Counted from the stretch's first letter, positions 36,091 through 48,884 are shown. The stretch: DNA of 64,000 nucleotides from Hofstenia miamia (GCA_004352715.1 SCFE01000027.1:404822-468821), one strand, 5' to 3'. The notes: generated by a model not told the origin, from the sequence alone. Numbers and translations are program-made.

Positions 36091-37066
36091 CCATTATATG
36101 ACACGAAAATTTCCAAGCGTAGAAAGGGTTAGTTTCTATTTGAATTCATTAAGGAATAGAAAGTAAAATATATTAGGTTAGTTTTTACGAAAAACGATCA
36201 GATCCTGAATAATGTTGGGCTGAATCGCATTCAGTCCCATTGAATTTGACCCCAACACCATCAAATTTAGTATTCTCGTTTTAAAAATTATAGTGAAGTT
36301 TTGGAAATACTTGGGGTTCTAATTATTGTTTTGTGGCTAGAACTATTTGGCCGACAGCATTCCGCGCTAATTATAATTAAGGATTAGGTATTATTTATTT
36401 ATTGATTTATTTTGCCTCACTCCTAATTAATTCAGACCCAATGATGACTCTAATATATATATAATGAAATAAATCTAATAAACTAAGTTATCAATTATAT
36501 CAAAAGGTAAATAAAATTTTAAAATCTTTCTCTAATTGTAAGATGCAGGTTGGGAATTTTGACCTAATAAGACTTCCTCCAGCTCTATCCCGGAAAATTT
36601 ACAATCACAGAAAAAATCAGATTTGCATAATACAAGCATTAAAATTTACTCTTGCATTTCTTTAATGACTGTGAGGTCCCCAGTGTTGGATGAAATGCAA
36701 TAAACCATAGAAAAACTAAATTTCTTGACAATTTTACGCTAACTCTAATAGTCATATTTTTGTTGTCAAAAAATTCAGAAAAATATATGGCTTGATCCAT
36801 GCCAATTTATATGAAGACACTGAACATTTGCCTTTAACTGTTCGTTGTCGTTTACTTATTACTAGTTTGAAGATGTTTGGGTGTAGTTTACACCCCATGT
36901 CCCATTTAAACGCTGAACAATAAAGTTATTCTAAATATTGTGTTTTAAACAAAAAAAATAATATACATTGCATCAAAATTGGAGTTGATAATAATGTTAT
37001 AAAGACAAAATTATTCTACTAAAGAGCAGCTAAACCAAATTGCTTGTGTTTATCCATGTAATGTAC
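36091..37066. other. AT-rich sequence, no gene recognised
   Basis: A GC-richer patch near 36190-36260 may be another old transposon end, but no pair was found. Confidence 0.4.
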
Positions 37067-37074
37067 ACACAAAT

Positions 37075-37445
37075 CAAACTTGTCAAAGAGCCGACATTTC
37101 CAAACTCGCCTCGGCTCGTTTAAAGTTTGTGTAAGTTTGGCTCGACTCGGCTCGCTACATAAAATCATTGAATGTGGCTCGTTTTAGCTCGTTATTTTTT
37201 TAAAAATATTTTGCTCAAAGAATTTTTACATAGTTCTTCCTATTATTTAATAAACATTTCTTAAATAAGACGATAGGAAAGGCATACTGAATTGAAAAAA
37301 TAAGAAAAATTTCCATAATCAAATTAAGAAGCCGAACTATAAACTTGCTTTGCCTAAAATAGGCTCGTTTTGGGCTCGTTGTATATCAAATACTGTGCTC
37401 AATCTCGGCTCGGCTCGTTAGAAGCTCGGCTCGTTGACAAGTCTG
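37075..37445 (-). mobile_element. hAT MITE family 'GAGCCGAGC', copy 1 (inverted)
   Basis: Perfect octamer ACACAAAT flanks the element (37067-37074 and 37446-37453). Ends are CAAACTTGTCAAAGAGCC and, inverse-complemented, CAGACTTGTCAACGAGCC. Subterminal DNA has stacked GAGCCGAGC words that pair with those at the other end, so the strand can fold back on itself. Lies in the opposite orientation to copies 2 and 3. Confidence 0.92.
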
Positions 37446-37820
37446 ACACAAATTAACTGCTAAGGAAACATTTCTTTTTTGCTTTTCGATCTGACTCTCA
37501 AGAAAGCCTGAAGCAGTTCCTTTCAATGAACTATGTGTTGTGCTGAGGTCAAATAATGACGCATAGGGTTGGAATATCAAAGTCCTTCAACTGCAGATTT
37601 GATGTTGAATCGCAGAAAGAAAAGTGTATAGTTTCGTTGAATGGAGGTATGCATAATACTTGTATAAAATGCTATTCTCATTTTCATACATAATGAGAAT
37701 TCTCATGATCGTCAGAATTCCACATATTAGCGATTCATTAGACAATCATGTAATAAAAATTATAAAAATTCAAACACATGCATGAATCAATAGCTCACAA
37801 TTGTGCAAATTGGTCAATAC

Positions 37821-38147
37821 CAGACTTGTCAACGAGCCGAGCTTCTAACGAGCCCAAAACGAGCCTATTTTAGGCAAGCAAGTTTATAGTTGTGCTTGCA
37901 AATTTGATTATCGACATTTTTCGTATTTTTTGCAGTCAGTATGCCTTTCCTATAATCTTATTTAAGAAATGTTTATTAAATAATAGGAAGAGCTATGTAA
38001 AAAATTCTTTCAGCACAATATTTTTAAAAAAATACCGAGGTAAAACGAGCCTGATTCAATGATTTTATGTAGCGAGCCGAGCCGAACTTACACAAAATTT
38101 AAGCGAGCCGAGCCGAGCTAGGAAATGTCGGCTCGTTGACAAGTCTG
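37821..38147 (+). mobile_element. hAT MITE family 'GAGCCGAGC', copy 2
   Basis: Perfect octamer GTCAATAC on both sides (37813-37820 and 38148-38155). The ends are CAGACTTGTCAACGAGCC and its exact inverse complement. Interior aligns along its length with copies 1 and 3. It lies 375 bp from copy 1 in inverted orientation. Confidence 0.93.
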
Positions 38148-38155
38148 GTCAATAC

Positions 38156-38967
38156 ATTAACAAGAAATACATTCAACACTATGATATAGAGAATTTATGT
38201 AAGATACAAATACAATTTTTAGTGTTATAAAGCTTGGGATGAACCCCAACCTGTCGGAATATATGAATACTTAAAAATCCAAAATAAAAATATTCAAAAG
38301 TGATATCATTCATAAATAATATTAATCTTTTTCGACTAACTTAAAAAGTCATGAAGTTTTGACACAAAAAGACAAACCGCACTCCTTTTATAGAAGTTTA
38401 AGTCTTTGTGTCAAAAATCCACCCAGACGACGACGAAATGTTAAAACTAATTTTTTTGATACATTAATTTTGAATTGCAATTAAATAAATTCGCTATCCT
38501 GTAGCCCTTGTTCTATTTCGAACTGGAAATTTTATGAAATGGCTAGATGCACAAGTGAAACTCAATACGCAAATTCGAGTGTCACCATTAATTAGAGACA
38601 ATGAAGTCTTACCGAAAAGCTATTAATAATATTTTAATCAACATTGAACAGAATAATTTCATTACCTCGCGAAATGCTCGATTTCACTGTGTCTAGTCTA
38701 TTAGAATGCATTTGTAATATGAAACTTGACAGAGTTATTTTAGTATAGTTGCGTAAATGTCGCTTTTTGACATGAATTGTGGAGTTTCAAAAGCAGGATT
38801 CACTTTACGCTACACACAACAAAAATTAGCTAATGAATTTAGTGGAGCCGTGGTTTTAAGGTTGTAAGCTATTTGTCTATCAATTTTGTTGTAATTCCAA
38901 ATTAATGCAAATGTATTTGGGATTAAAGTAAAAATAAATGACCAGAGGTCAAAACGGTTTATACCAA

Positions 38968-39013
<46 letters not shown>

Positions 39014-39979
39014 TAATAAAGAATTGATGTCATTTTATTAAAATTTTCGAAGGGCTTGGCAGAAATTGATAAATATAAATGATGTGGTAAATCTGCTTTC
39101 CATGATGAACCAAGGTTAGGCCTACAATTTCCAGCACATACTATATCTATCTCTTATATTTGTTCTTGTTTAAGTTTTTGAATAAGAGGAAGCTGAAAAT
39201 ATCCCAGTGATCAGCATGTTCATTATTAGTCGTTCAATATGCTAGCCAAAAAATAGTTTTCCAAAAAGAATATAGTTAAAAAGTAAACTGAAGTAAAATT
39301 GAAATTTTAGGCATTTTGTGGTCTCATAGAAGTACTTGCCAGTTTTACAACATAACTTAACCCTATTTCTACAAGGGCGCGACAACGACTTACACATATT
39401 GTCTTCAGAAAACAAAGTACATCAGGGTAGCCATAGTTGTTGTTATTCTCATGGGCATTAGAGAGCCATATTTTCTGAAAATAATTTGAATAATTTTACA
39501 AAAATCAAATTTCTCATTGGAAAAATATTCTTACTTGCATTTAATTCAGGCATACGACTATGTTTTAGTAGTAATCTTCATTATTGCATGAGAGCGCCCT
39601 ACACCATAGAAGTTTGTATAAAATTGTTCACATATGCGGACAAATCGACTTGTCGCGTTAAAGTAACACTAGTGGAAATACGGTTAAGTGCAATTTTCTG
39701 AGCCATTTTCCTCTACTTGATTTGTTTAAATAAATGCAGCATTCTTATTGAAACTACTTTGGGCAACCATTATTGAAAGGGAATATGCATTTTAATTGCC
39801 GGCATGTGATCCAATTATGTTACTTCACTACCTTAGCAAACTGAGTTGCAAAAATTACAAACTAATAGTATACATGTAATTACAGTAAACAAAATTAAGT
39901 GATTTATTATTTTTTTGCTTATTTCAATGTATTTTTAAATGTATGTGTACAATACATGTAGACATATACATGTATATAT

Positions 39980-40019
<40 letters not shown>

Positions 40020-41113
40020 TAATACATTTATGTGCAATAAATAAAAAAGTCACTCAAGTTATTCGACATGTTAATTAATTATCAAACCAAGTCATTCATT
40101 GCTGTTTGAGTAAACTATTTAATTAATACCTTCACCAAAAAATGTGATTTTATCATATATAAAGTTCTCATTTAATCACTTAGATGTTTGTGCAATAGCT
40201 GTAGCTTATATACTGCCAAATTAAAATTTCAATTTTGGTATATTACATAATTACGTTGAATTTCACTATTGAATGCACACCCAATATAAACAGCCACACA
40301 AAATTGCAGCATTATTCATGTACTGACATACAACCGATATTCAAAGTAATATGTAAGCCTTCGCAAAAGCACATAAAGAATTAGTTGATAATTTATGCTG
40401 GTAATCGCAAAAATTCCATTAGAAACGACATTAACAACGTATGAATAAGAAAGAATAGATATAGTTTGAAACATATTTGTATTTGTCAAATCCGCTAAAA
40501 CAAAAAATATATTGCATTACATTTTTCCTATAGGATTAATAACATTACCCATCGTTTCTTACATATTTCTAAAAATCACTTCGACTTTTGTAGTATATTT
40601 AGATTACTAAGAAGAAAATTTAAGGTATGGCACTAATCAATTTTATGGGGTGACGTAAATATTTTGGCCTCTATATTCAATATACATGTAATAATTAGAA
40701 TCATGATTAATTTGAATAGCCGGTTGGCATTTTTCCTAGTAAAAGTGTCTTCGTATTACGGCTGTGCAGGTACGAGCTACCCACGGTGTGCATACTGTAC
40801 GTGTTCGGTTCGGTTGAGTTGCTTTAACGACTAATTATTTAATTTTTTATGCCATTTCTTCAATTACGTGGTAATTCAATAAATTTCCCAAAAGAAGGAC
40901 AGCAAGTGTATACCACAGCATTCCAGCTACTCAAAATCAGGCGAAAGGAATAGTCAGTAGTCCAAGCAACACAACTACTAGAAAGCGCGCTTGTTTGCTA
41001 CCTACTCATGTTAATGGACTTTTAGAAAATTGTGCAAATTTACATTCGATTTATTTTATTATTGTATATATTTTGATCAAGAATTCGTAATACATTTTGT
41101 TAATCTTTTCCCC
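38156..41113. other. AT-rich sequence with microsatellites
   Basis: (TA)n runs at 38972-39009 and 39983-40012. No gene or complete transposon was recognised. Confidence 0.5.
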
Positions 41114-41116
41114 TAA

Positions 41117-41270
41117 GGCCGGTCACACACATCAAGGGGCTCCCTGATGTGTGCGCGGTCTTGAGAAAATTGATAAAAATTGTTGTTTTCGATTATAGCT
41201 GTTGCGCGAAATTATAAGGGAAAGTCAATTAATTTGTTACGCGACATGTCCCTGATGTGTGCGCCTAGCC
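41117..41270. mobile_element. Short MITE, probably PIF/Harbinger type
   Basis: Imperfect inverted ends (GGCCGGTCACACACATCA at the left; inverse of right end GGCTAGGCGCACACATCA) are flanked by TAA on each side (41114-41116, 41271-41273), fitting the 3-bp TWA target of PIF/Harbinger. An extra internal inverted copy of the CACACATCA motif near the left end makes a small hairpin. The element is 154 bp, without coding capacity. Confidence 0.65.
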
Positions 41271-41273
41271 TAA

Positions 41274-42282
41274 GTTAACCAAGTGTATAAATACTTCCTA
41301 ATTAATTATTGTTTAAACACAAAGACATGATAGCTTGTCATTATTTGTTTCAAAAACTAATCTTGAGAATTCCCATCATCAAAAATATTAATTCATTTTA
41401 AGATACAACCGGCGTAAAGATATAAAAAATTTTTTCATGCAAATATGCATACGTCGACAAAAAATATAAGATTTTTTTTTCAGAATCGCTAATAGAATTT
41501 GGACAATAGAATTATACTCTGACGGTTGTAATACCATTAAATGTTAAATTTTCTAAAACTCAAGTATGTTTCTAAGATATAGTTATAATCCTTAAATTTA
41601 TAAATAATATAATTTAATGATGATAAAAGAGCTATTAAAGTTTTTTTAAAAATATAGAATCAATTTCATTTGCACCATGTTCTATATTTAGCAGTCACTT
41701 AACATTTTACAGTAAGTCTGGGCCAAACATGTAAGAATTTTTTCGAAGCATTGCATGCAAATCAATTGGGATGAAAAGTGGCTGAATTAGGTTTGAAAGA
41801 CAAGGAACAAAATTTTAAAACTGTTTTAATATTTTTTCTTAAATAATTTCAGTTATAATTTAGAGAAATATATTCCTTCTCGGAGTTGACTTTGGCCAGA
41901 TTCATGAATTATTTGAACTATTGCTTGTTCTTTGAAAATCTACATCAAAGATCTCGATATTTCGGCATAATGTTTTTTTCTGTAAGAACTGAAGTCATAA
42001 CTTCAAAAACTCTGAGCCTCCGTTAATTTCTTTTTTCAAAATTCTAATCAAATTCATTGCAAATTATTAAATCAAATTTGGTAAAAAAAATCTTCTTGCA
42101 AAATTTCATTCTATATAGTTTGCAAATTTCGAGACATTGTTTGAAAGTTCTCAACTACAAAATTCACAAGAGTACCGATTATTGGTTCATTGTTTTGGAA
42201 ATTTTTATTCTTAAAACCCATTTTATATTACTAAGCTTCTTGAGAATCAGGAAATATTTGGCTTCGATTGCTTTCTTTTCAG
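41274..42282. other. AT-rich sequence, no gene recognised
   Basis: Ends in a good pyrimidine-rich acceptor (CTTTCTTTTCAG, to 42282) that precedes the open stretch described next. Confidence 0.4.
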
Positions 42283-42579
42283 CACAAACACAAGCAAGGC
42301 AAACTTACTAATAATGACATTGTTTGGGCATCTGAGGCTAAAGAACTATCAGCACCGAATTTAAATAATAAGCATAGCATAGCAGTATTTAAATTGCACT
42401 TGGAGCAACGTTTTTTATTCTTGTCTCGCATAGACAAAGAAAAGTTTAAAAATAATCCTAATTTAGAAATGCTGGTTGAGATAACATTAAATGCCAATAA
42501 TAATCCCAAAATTAATAAAAACAATAAGAGGAAAAATACTTTTAATGAAAAATTTTACCTTGAACAGGCTTCGGCCTAG
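42283..42579 (+). CDS. Unidentified open exon, Lys/Asn-rich
   Basis: After a strong acceptor-like site at 42282 the frame stays open for 98 codons to TAG at 42579, with no initiator near the acceptor. The product is Lys/Asn/Leu-rich (contains KLHLEQRFLFLSRIDKEKF) and has no recognised domain. It could be a terminal exon, a transposon-derived exon, or chance in AT-rich DNA. No polyadenylation signal or partner exon was established. Confidence 0.25.
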   Translation, partial: HKHKQGKLTNNDIVWASEAKELSAPNLNNKHSIAVFKLHLEQRFLFLSRIDKEKFKNNPNLEMLVEITLNANNNPKINKNNKRKNTFNEKFYLEQASA

Positions 42580-42956
42580 AAGCGGTATTTGGTTCCGATG
42601 CCATTTCAGTCGCGCAGAGACTGGTCCAAATATAATTATTCGGGACCAGATACGGGCCGGGATCGTTACCAGATACCTATATGTGCATAATATCAAGAAT
42701 GCTCACTCTAGTATACTATACAATAAGCATTGTATCTGCTTAAAAATAATACACCTAATCTTAATTTCACAGGTTACATTGATGTGCTAAGCCTCCGTCA
42801 TATATTATAGTTTGCTATGTTTGGTTACATAGTATATTGACGTCATCAATTAAAAAACTTGATGTGACAGCAAAATTAAAGATGCCTAACGCCTACCGCC
42901 GGTCCAAACAGAGTGAAATGTATCTGGCCACTGCATGCCTTTGACATTGTGACCGG

Positions 42957-43162
42957 GACTCCTCATTGGGTTTGGCAGATCTTTGCGCATTTCAGAAACA
43001 GTCAAAGTGCTTTGTTACATTCATGGTCTCAAAACCCTATAATTAAATAAACGTTAGTTATGGAGAGAATATAAATCCTTTTCAAGTATTCAAAAATTTT
43101 TAATTTCAACTACTTCTGTCACAGCAATTTGCTTTAATAGAAATTTAGAGCATTGCATTAAA
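42957..43162 (+). repeat. Dispersed repeat family C, left half of a copy split by a hAT insertion
   Basis: Matches 48175-48640 (TTGCARATCTTTGCRCAT, AAACAGTCAAAG, and later CACAGCAATNTGCTTTAATAG). The match stops at the hAT insertion and resumes at 44554. Confidence 0.8.
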
Positions 43163-44553
43163 CAAAGATGGAATGGGATCGGATCGGATCTACCTTTTGA
43201 GAAGATTTCGGATAAAAAATTTTCAAAATGTGTGTATATTTTACATTTCATACATTGAGCACATCATTACATTACTTTAAGGGTTAATAACCACAATCTA
43301 AGTGAAATTTTGTAATTGAATTTCATTGTTCATACAAAAGGTTAAGTGTTATTCTATCTAACAACGTATAAAATTGGTGACGAATATTTCAAATTTGAAA
43401 ATCCGGTTTATGTTAGCCATCGCATAAATATTAAATTGTAAAGCAACCAAAAACATCTGTTTGAATAAAAATGTGCATGGAAAAGCAGAAGAAACTCAGA
43501 GAAGCATGTGGAATATATAGTTGTTGCAAAAACAGCCAAAATTTAATGATACTAACATAGTTATAAATTTTTCATGTAAAATGCAATGTAAGCAACTTGA
43601 AATGGAAATATCAACTTAGTTTTTAGAAGTTCGTGATTATTATAATTACTAATTCTACAGTTTTTATAAAGATATACTTCTGGCATAGTAAAAAAAGGGT
43701 ATTAATGTATTTAATGTTGCTTTTATATAATTTAAAATTTGCATTTAATTTCAATGACATAATAAAATTGATAGGAAGGTACTAACATAAGAAACTCAAC
43801 TATTTAAACTCTATAAATATATGATGATTATAGTTGATGACAATTTTAGGAATTAAATTACTAAAAGCGTACAAATGAGCCAGGAAATGAATTTGTTGTA
43901 GCTTTGGCAGAGCAATTATCAATTTCCACTCATAATCAAAGTCACGCCAATCAAAAATGGATTTGCTGCTTGTGAGTGGACAATTACAAATAAAAAAAGC
44001 AACGTATTTCAAACATGGACTTTCGCTGAAAATTGAGGCCTGGTCCAGTCCAGTCGAAATTCGGGTTGGTTCATTTACATCCTAGCCAGTTTCGGCCCAT
44101 TTTACGATCGTTGACAAAAACAATTCTTGAATTTTTTAGTTTGGTGGTCCAAAATTGAATGTATTAGATTGTAGTAATAGAAGAGCATTTGATACTATTG
44201 TAATATTTCAAAATTAAACATTGATTTTTCAACAGATTGCTTTTATGTTATACGGGATCCAATACATTTGAGTTGATTTGTATGCACTAATTCGTCTCAT
44301 TTTCCAATACCTCGATCTAAGCCCGATCCTGTCCTCCCCTATGTATCCTAAATGTCCATTTTTGATCTCAAGACAGTCTTGAAGAACTTAAAATTTTCTA
44401 TTGGCATTTAAAAAATATATAAATATAATTTAAGTCCATGTTTATTTATTGTTAGAAAACATATTTATATTCGGATCCGTTTCGGATCGAAAACTAACAT
44501 TCTTTTAGAAATTCGGATCGGATCCTAAAATTTTTTATCCGATTCCATCTCTG
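43163..44553. mobile_element. Non-autonomous hAT element, 1.39 kb, perfect 8-bp TSD
   Basis: Octamer GCATTAAA flanks the element on both sides (43155-43162 and 44554-44561). Ends are CAAAGATGGAATGGGATC and, inverse-complemented, CAGAGATGGAATCGGATA. Subterminal DNA repeats GGATCGGATC at the left and CGGATCGGATCC at the right. It interrupts dispersed repeat C; the uninterrupted copy at 48.6 kb reads straight through the junction. No transposase frame is visible inside. A GC-richer patch at about 44035-44110 may be a further nested fragment. Confidence 0.92.
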
Positions 44554-44720
44554 GCATTAAAGCATGTTGCCCAATAGATATGCCTATTCCTCATGATATT
44601 AAAATTTCTTAAAAGGCTTAGAGAAAATTCTCTGTAAATTTGATGCTAGGTTGTTTAAGGCTAATTTTGCTCTTTTCATGGCTTTTATAAATTATTCGGA
44701 ATTTGTTGTTTCAAATTCTC
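44554..44720 (+). repeat. Dispersed repeat family C, right half of the split copy
   Basis: Continues the match to 48630-48760 (CATTAAAGCATGTTGCCCAATAGA here, CACTAAAGTATGTTCCCCAATAGA there; GAGAAAATTCNNTGTAAAT). Confidence 0.75.
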
Positions 44721-45108
44721 AAGTAGAACTGTTTTAAACATCTGCATCGTTCAATAGATTACATTGATAGATGTACATTTTCAATCACCAATAAATTAAA
44801 AATGCAGACAACATTGCTTCGAACAAATTAGAGTTGCTATGGTGATAATTAATTTTCAAAATGTGAAATATTAATTTCCTGCAAAAATGAATATTATATT
44901 TGAAATCAGCATAAAAACTAATAGTTAGAAACACATCTTGTAATTGAGAGTACTATTCTAAACTAACACTGGTCCTAAAATTAAATAATTGTTTCTAAAA
45001 TTACACATATCTTTGCAATATGAATTCAAATATTTATGTTTTTAATATTTAGCTAGTTAGTTTAAAAGGGGTACCATTTTTATGAAAGTTAATCTTGCAG
45101 TTCGTGCA

Positions 45109-45407
45109 CAGCGCGTTTCTAGGGGCTGACGACCACCTCATTTCCAAAACCTTCTAAATATTATATGAAATTACGGATCTCTAAAATGAAATTTGTGTAA
45201 AAAAATATATATTTTTAAGTGATTTCATAAAGTAGAAAGTATTTTTTTTAAATATATTTATGTTTTTGTGGAGAACCTCGAAATCATGGAACTTTTTGCA
45301 AGATATGACACTAGATTTTGGATACCTTGCTAATAAATATTCGCTTTACAATAATTCTAGGAAAAAAATGGAACCTCCTCCATTCAAACTTTCTAGGACC
45401 GCGCCTG
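45109..45407. mobile_element. Likely hAT-type short element, no clear TSD
   Basis: The left end reads CAGCGCGTTTCTAGGG. The inverse of the right end reads CAGGCGCGGTCCTAGAAAG, sharing the CGCG...CTAG pattern. Flanking octamers (TTCGTGCA, TTAAGTAT) do not match, so it may be old or mis-bounded. Confidence 0.4.
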
Positions 45408-46118
45408 TTAAGTATACGTAGTGGACTTTTTTTACTTGTATACAATCTACATGTAGAAGGCTTATCGCTATAGAAAGTAAGACTGTAATTATGACAGGCT
45501 TAACTGCAAAGGAGAAGAAGAGGTGATATTTGTAAGTAACAATATATGATATTAAGAATTGAATTTGATTGGTTTTATTAATTTATATCACATTAACCGA
45601 ATATATAGTCGGGAATAAATTTTTAACGTTTTCAAAGTAGCTCCAAGTTTGGCTTACATTGCATATTAATAATTTAGAATTCCTGGTCCCTATTGGCCAA
45701 ATATAGATGTAATCTACATGTAGTTCAAATGTACATGTCAGCGGCATATCTTCTTAAAATTTAGTGAAACTAATAGAGAAAATACAATTTTGGTATTAAT
45801 GAAAAACGCTTCAGATCATCTTTGCAATTTCAATTCACAAAAATTTCAATGTTTTTACAAGGGTTGGACCTCGAGAGCTAGTGGTATTATGATATTAGCT
45901 CCAAAATGTTTTGATTCAATTGGGCAAGTCAATTTTGAATAGGGCTCGCCGAATACCGAAAAAAACGAAACCGCGGATTTCCGCTTAAAATCGAAAGAAA
46001 AGAGTGGAAAAAAACTTTATATACTTTATTAAATCCACTGCGTAAGGAATAGATTGAATTAAGCTAAAGTTACTTAAGCTGGATGCATCCTATTGACAAA
46101 CGATTATTTAAATCATAG

Positions 46119-46895
46119 ATTGTTTTATTCTGTTGCCCTGTTGATGCTATTGCAAGAGCTCCGGCACAAAGAATGATCCAACTTAATGGCTTTTATGGAT
46201 GTGGACAAGGCTATATTCCTGGGAAATCAGTAAGCAAAGTCAATGGCAGCATTTTGGCATATTCGTTAACCAATGTATATCCCAGAAGAAGTCATACTAA
46301 GAGTGTTAATATTGCTAAGCAAGCTTTGCAAAGTTCTACGTGCATAAAAGGAATTAAAAGGTCATCGCCTTTATATGGAGTCCGTTTTTTGACTCCATTA
46401 ATGTTTTTCCTGTGGATTATCAACACTATGTATTACTAGGTGTAATGAGAACGTTGTTATTAGACATATGGTTTGGGAGTGGCTCACATCGCATATCATC
46501 CAATTTTAAGGATTTTAAATCTAGAATTAAATGGAATTTTTCCCCTGATATCGTAAAACGTCTTCCACGCCCTATTTCTAAATACTATAAAGCATCAGAA
46601 TATAGAAATTTTCTTCTATATTATGGTCTAAAAGATTTACTGCCTAAAAATTATTACAACAACTTTCTTCAATTATCATACTCTATTTATATTCTATTAG
46701 GCCAACCCAATAATAAACAGCTTAACGATTTTAAAATTCAAATTTCTTCATTTCAAACAACATATGAAGCATTATATGGAATTCAAAATATGACGTTTGT
46801 TATTCATTCTTTTCAACATAGTTGTTGCTGTGAAAGAATTAGGATCACTCTGGGCAATTTCTGCTTTTCCATTTGAATTATTAAAAATATGTGTC
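46119..46895 (+). pseudogene. CACTA/EnSpm-like transposase fragment with two frameshifts
   Basis: The plus strand encodes, in order: VDAIARAPAQRMIQLNGFYG with a CGxGY-PGK block, a YPRRSHTKSV block and IKGIKRSSPL-type text. A one-base shift near 46385 leads to VDYQHYVLLGVMRTLLLDIW, then KASEYRNFLLYYGL, YSIYILLGQ and ENMTF-like NMTFVIH. Another shift near 46815 leads to ELGSLWAISAFPFELLK. I recognise this as the post-catalytic region of large animal transposases (DYMHCVLLGV, KASEWRxFLLYY, NMTFNVH, LWAFSAFPFE), grouped with EnSpm/CACTA. N-terminal catalytic parts are absent upstream, where stops abound, so it is a decayed fragment. Confidence 0.7.
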
Positions 46896-48156
46896 ATGGA
46901 ACACCATATATTAAAGTACAAGTAGTGCGCAATTACAAAACGTATTTAGAAACATGAATTACGTCGTGAAAATATTAGAGGCTCGAATTATATTCAATTT
47001 ACAAATTTCACAAACTCCGTCTTTCTAATTACAGAGAAGAACTCTGTTGTTGAAGCATCGAAAATACTAAGTATGAATTGATTTTAATGTTCAAATATTG
47101 CTGAAGTCTGTGGTAATTCACCATGTTATGGCAGCATAAATTATTGCGGAAAAAAGTTTACGAGCAAATTATATAGCGTTTGTGTCTGTTTCAACAATGA
47201 TCAGGATACACTTTCATTTGGGAAATTCAATTTTTCACTAACATTGCAAGAGTTATGTATGTCTATATTAAAATTTTTTATGCTAAGCAAGATATAGGTA
47301 TTCCAAATGGGCTGACAACTTATATGTTTAAACTTTTTAATATATTTCCGAAATTAAAATGGAAAAGGTTCTTTTCAATGAAGATTATTTTGTAAGATTT
47401 CCCAATTTTAAGGAAGTAAGTTTATAGTTTTCTGTATTTTCCGAAGTGTTTGGTTTAAAAAATTCTTGTTTTAAATTTAGTTTTTTTAAATGTTTTCACA
47501 GTCAACTAAACTTCATAAGTCACATTTTAGGATTGCATGCATTGATTTTTTATTTCAAAATACGTGAACATTATTGTTAAAAGTTTGTTATTGTGTCATA
47601 ATTCCATATATATTTAATATAATAAATAAAATTAACTTACTGTATTTGGTCTTTCACATTTTCTTTGAAATTTGAAAATTGGACTTAAATTCGCCAAGAA
47701 ATATTATTTACATTTTGTTGACGTCAATGTTGACGTATGAAATATTTCATGTAATGCCTAATGTGTTCTGATATAATACGAAAGGCGGGCTTAACAATTT
47801 TTGTTTTGACAGGACGTGTGGTTTCTCGTTTTTTAAATACATGTACTATCGATTTTGAACAAATGTGATAATTATGTATTATATTAGGATCATAAGTGAA
47901 TTACTATAATAGAACGCAAGGGAAAACAATATTAATTTTGAATGTATTTTTTGTATCCGCCATTGAACCCCAATTTATAAAAAAATCAGATACAACTAAA
48001 CAAACAAATAAATTAATGCATAAATATTAATTTCTTAAAGTCCATTCAATTTTTGCATAGAGAGAGTATTCGATTTAACCTAGTGCACTAGCTTATAGCG
48101 CTATTAGACAAAAGCAAGTCTAGATTTCGATATTTTAAATCGTAATTTTTACAAAT
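46896..48156. other. AT-rich flank of the CACTA-like fragment
   Basis: No further coding blocks of the transposase could be recognised; no termini identified. Confidence 0.4.
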
Positions 48157-48765
48157 ATGGCTGTGGTCACGATTCCAAGAGCATTACCTCAATGGGGTTG
48201 GAATATTTTTGCACATATCAAGAAAATGTCAAAGTTCTTTGTTGCTTACTTGAGCTCAAAACCTTATAAATACATGAACATTAGGTACGAAGAGAAGTTA
48301 AATTTCTTTTTAAAAATTCGAAATTTTCAAACGCTTATACCTCAAAAACTATTAAAGCTATGTTCAATCTGAAAGCACCACAACCCGCGACCTCTGACTT
48401 TGCTCAAGGCACAACTCAATGGGTTTGCAATATCTTTGCACATGTCAAGAAACAGTCAAAGTTCTTTGTTACCTCCATTGGCTCAAAACGTTTTCAATAC
48501 ATTAACTCTGAGATATGCAGAGAATTTAAATCGTTTTCAAAATGTTGAAATTTTCAACGAAAGTTTGTTAATCTTTTTAACAACCTCTTCCACAGCAATA
48601 TGCTTTAATAGAAATATTCAACATTTCACTAAAGTATGTTCCCCAATAGACTTACACATTGCCCAAGATTTTCAAATTTTGCATGAAGCTTTGAGAAAAT
48701 TCGTTGTAAATGTGAAAAAAACGGTTTGTCCTTTAAAAAGATGCTTGGGTATTTAAGGTTAAATA
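48157..48765 (+). repeat. Dispersed repeat family C, two tandem copies
   Basis: Units starting near 48175 and 48401 share CAATGGG.TTG.AATAT, TTTGCACATRTCAAGAAA and TCAAAGTTCTTTGTT, with an offset of about 226 bp. The second is complete through the site where the 43 kb copy is interrupted. Open frames of 60-118 codons occur here but follow the repeat rather than any protein family. Confidence 0.8.
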
Positions 48766-48884
48766 TCATTAAATATATTGATATCTTATAAATGAAACAT
48801 AATCGGTAAATTAATTGAAGAAATTGAATTCTATATAACACTATCTCTGGTGGGGTGCTGAGGAAGCCTCTTCCCGCTCAGCAA

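Noticed and set aside
48157-48756. Possible tandem gene pair sharing NIFAH and SKFFV text
   Set aside because: The similarity is at DNA level across a dispersed repeat that also occurs at 43 kb with stops, so no protein need be supposed.
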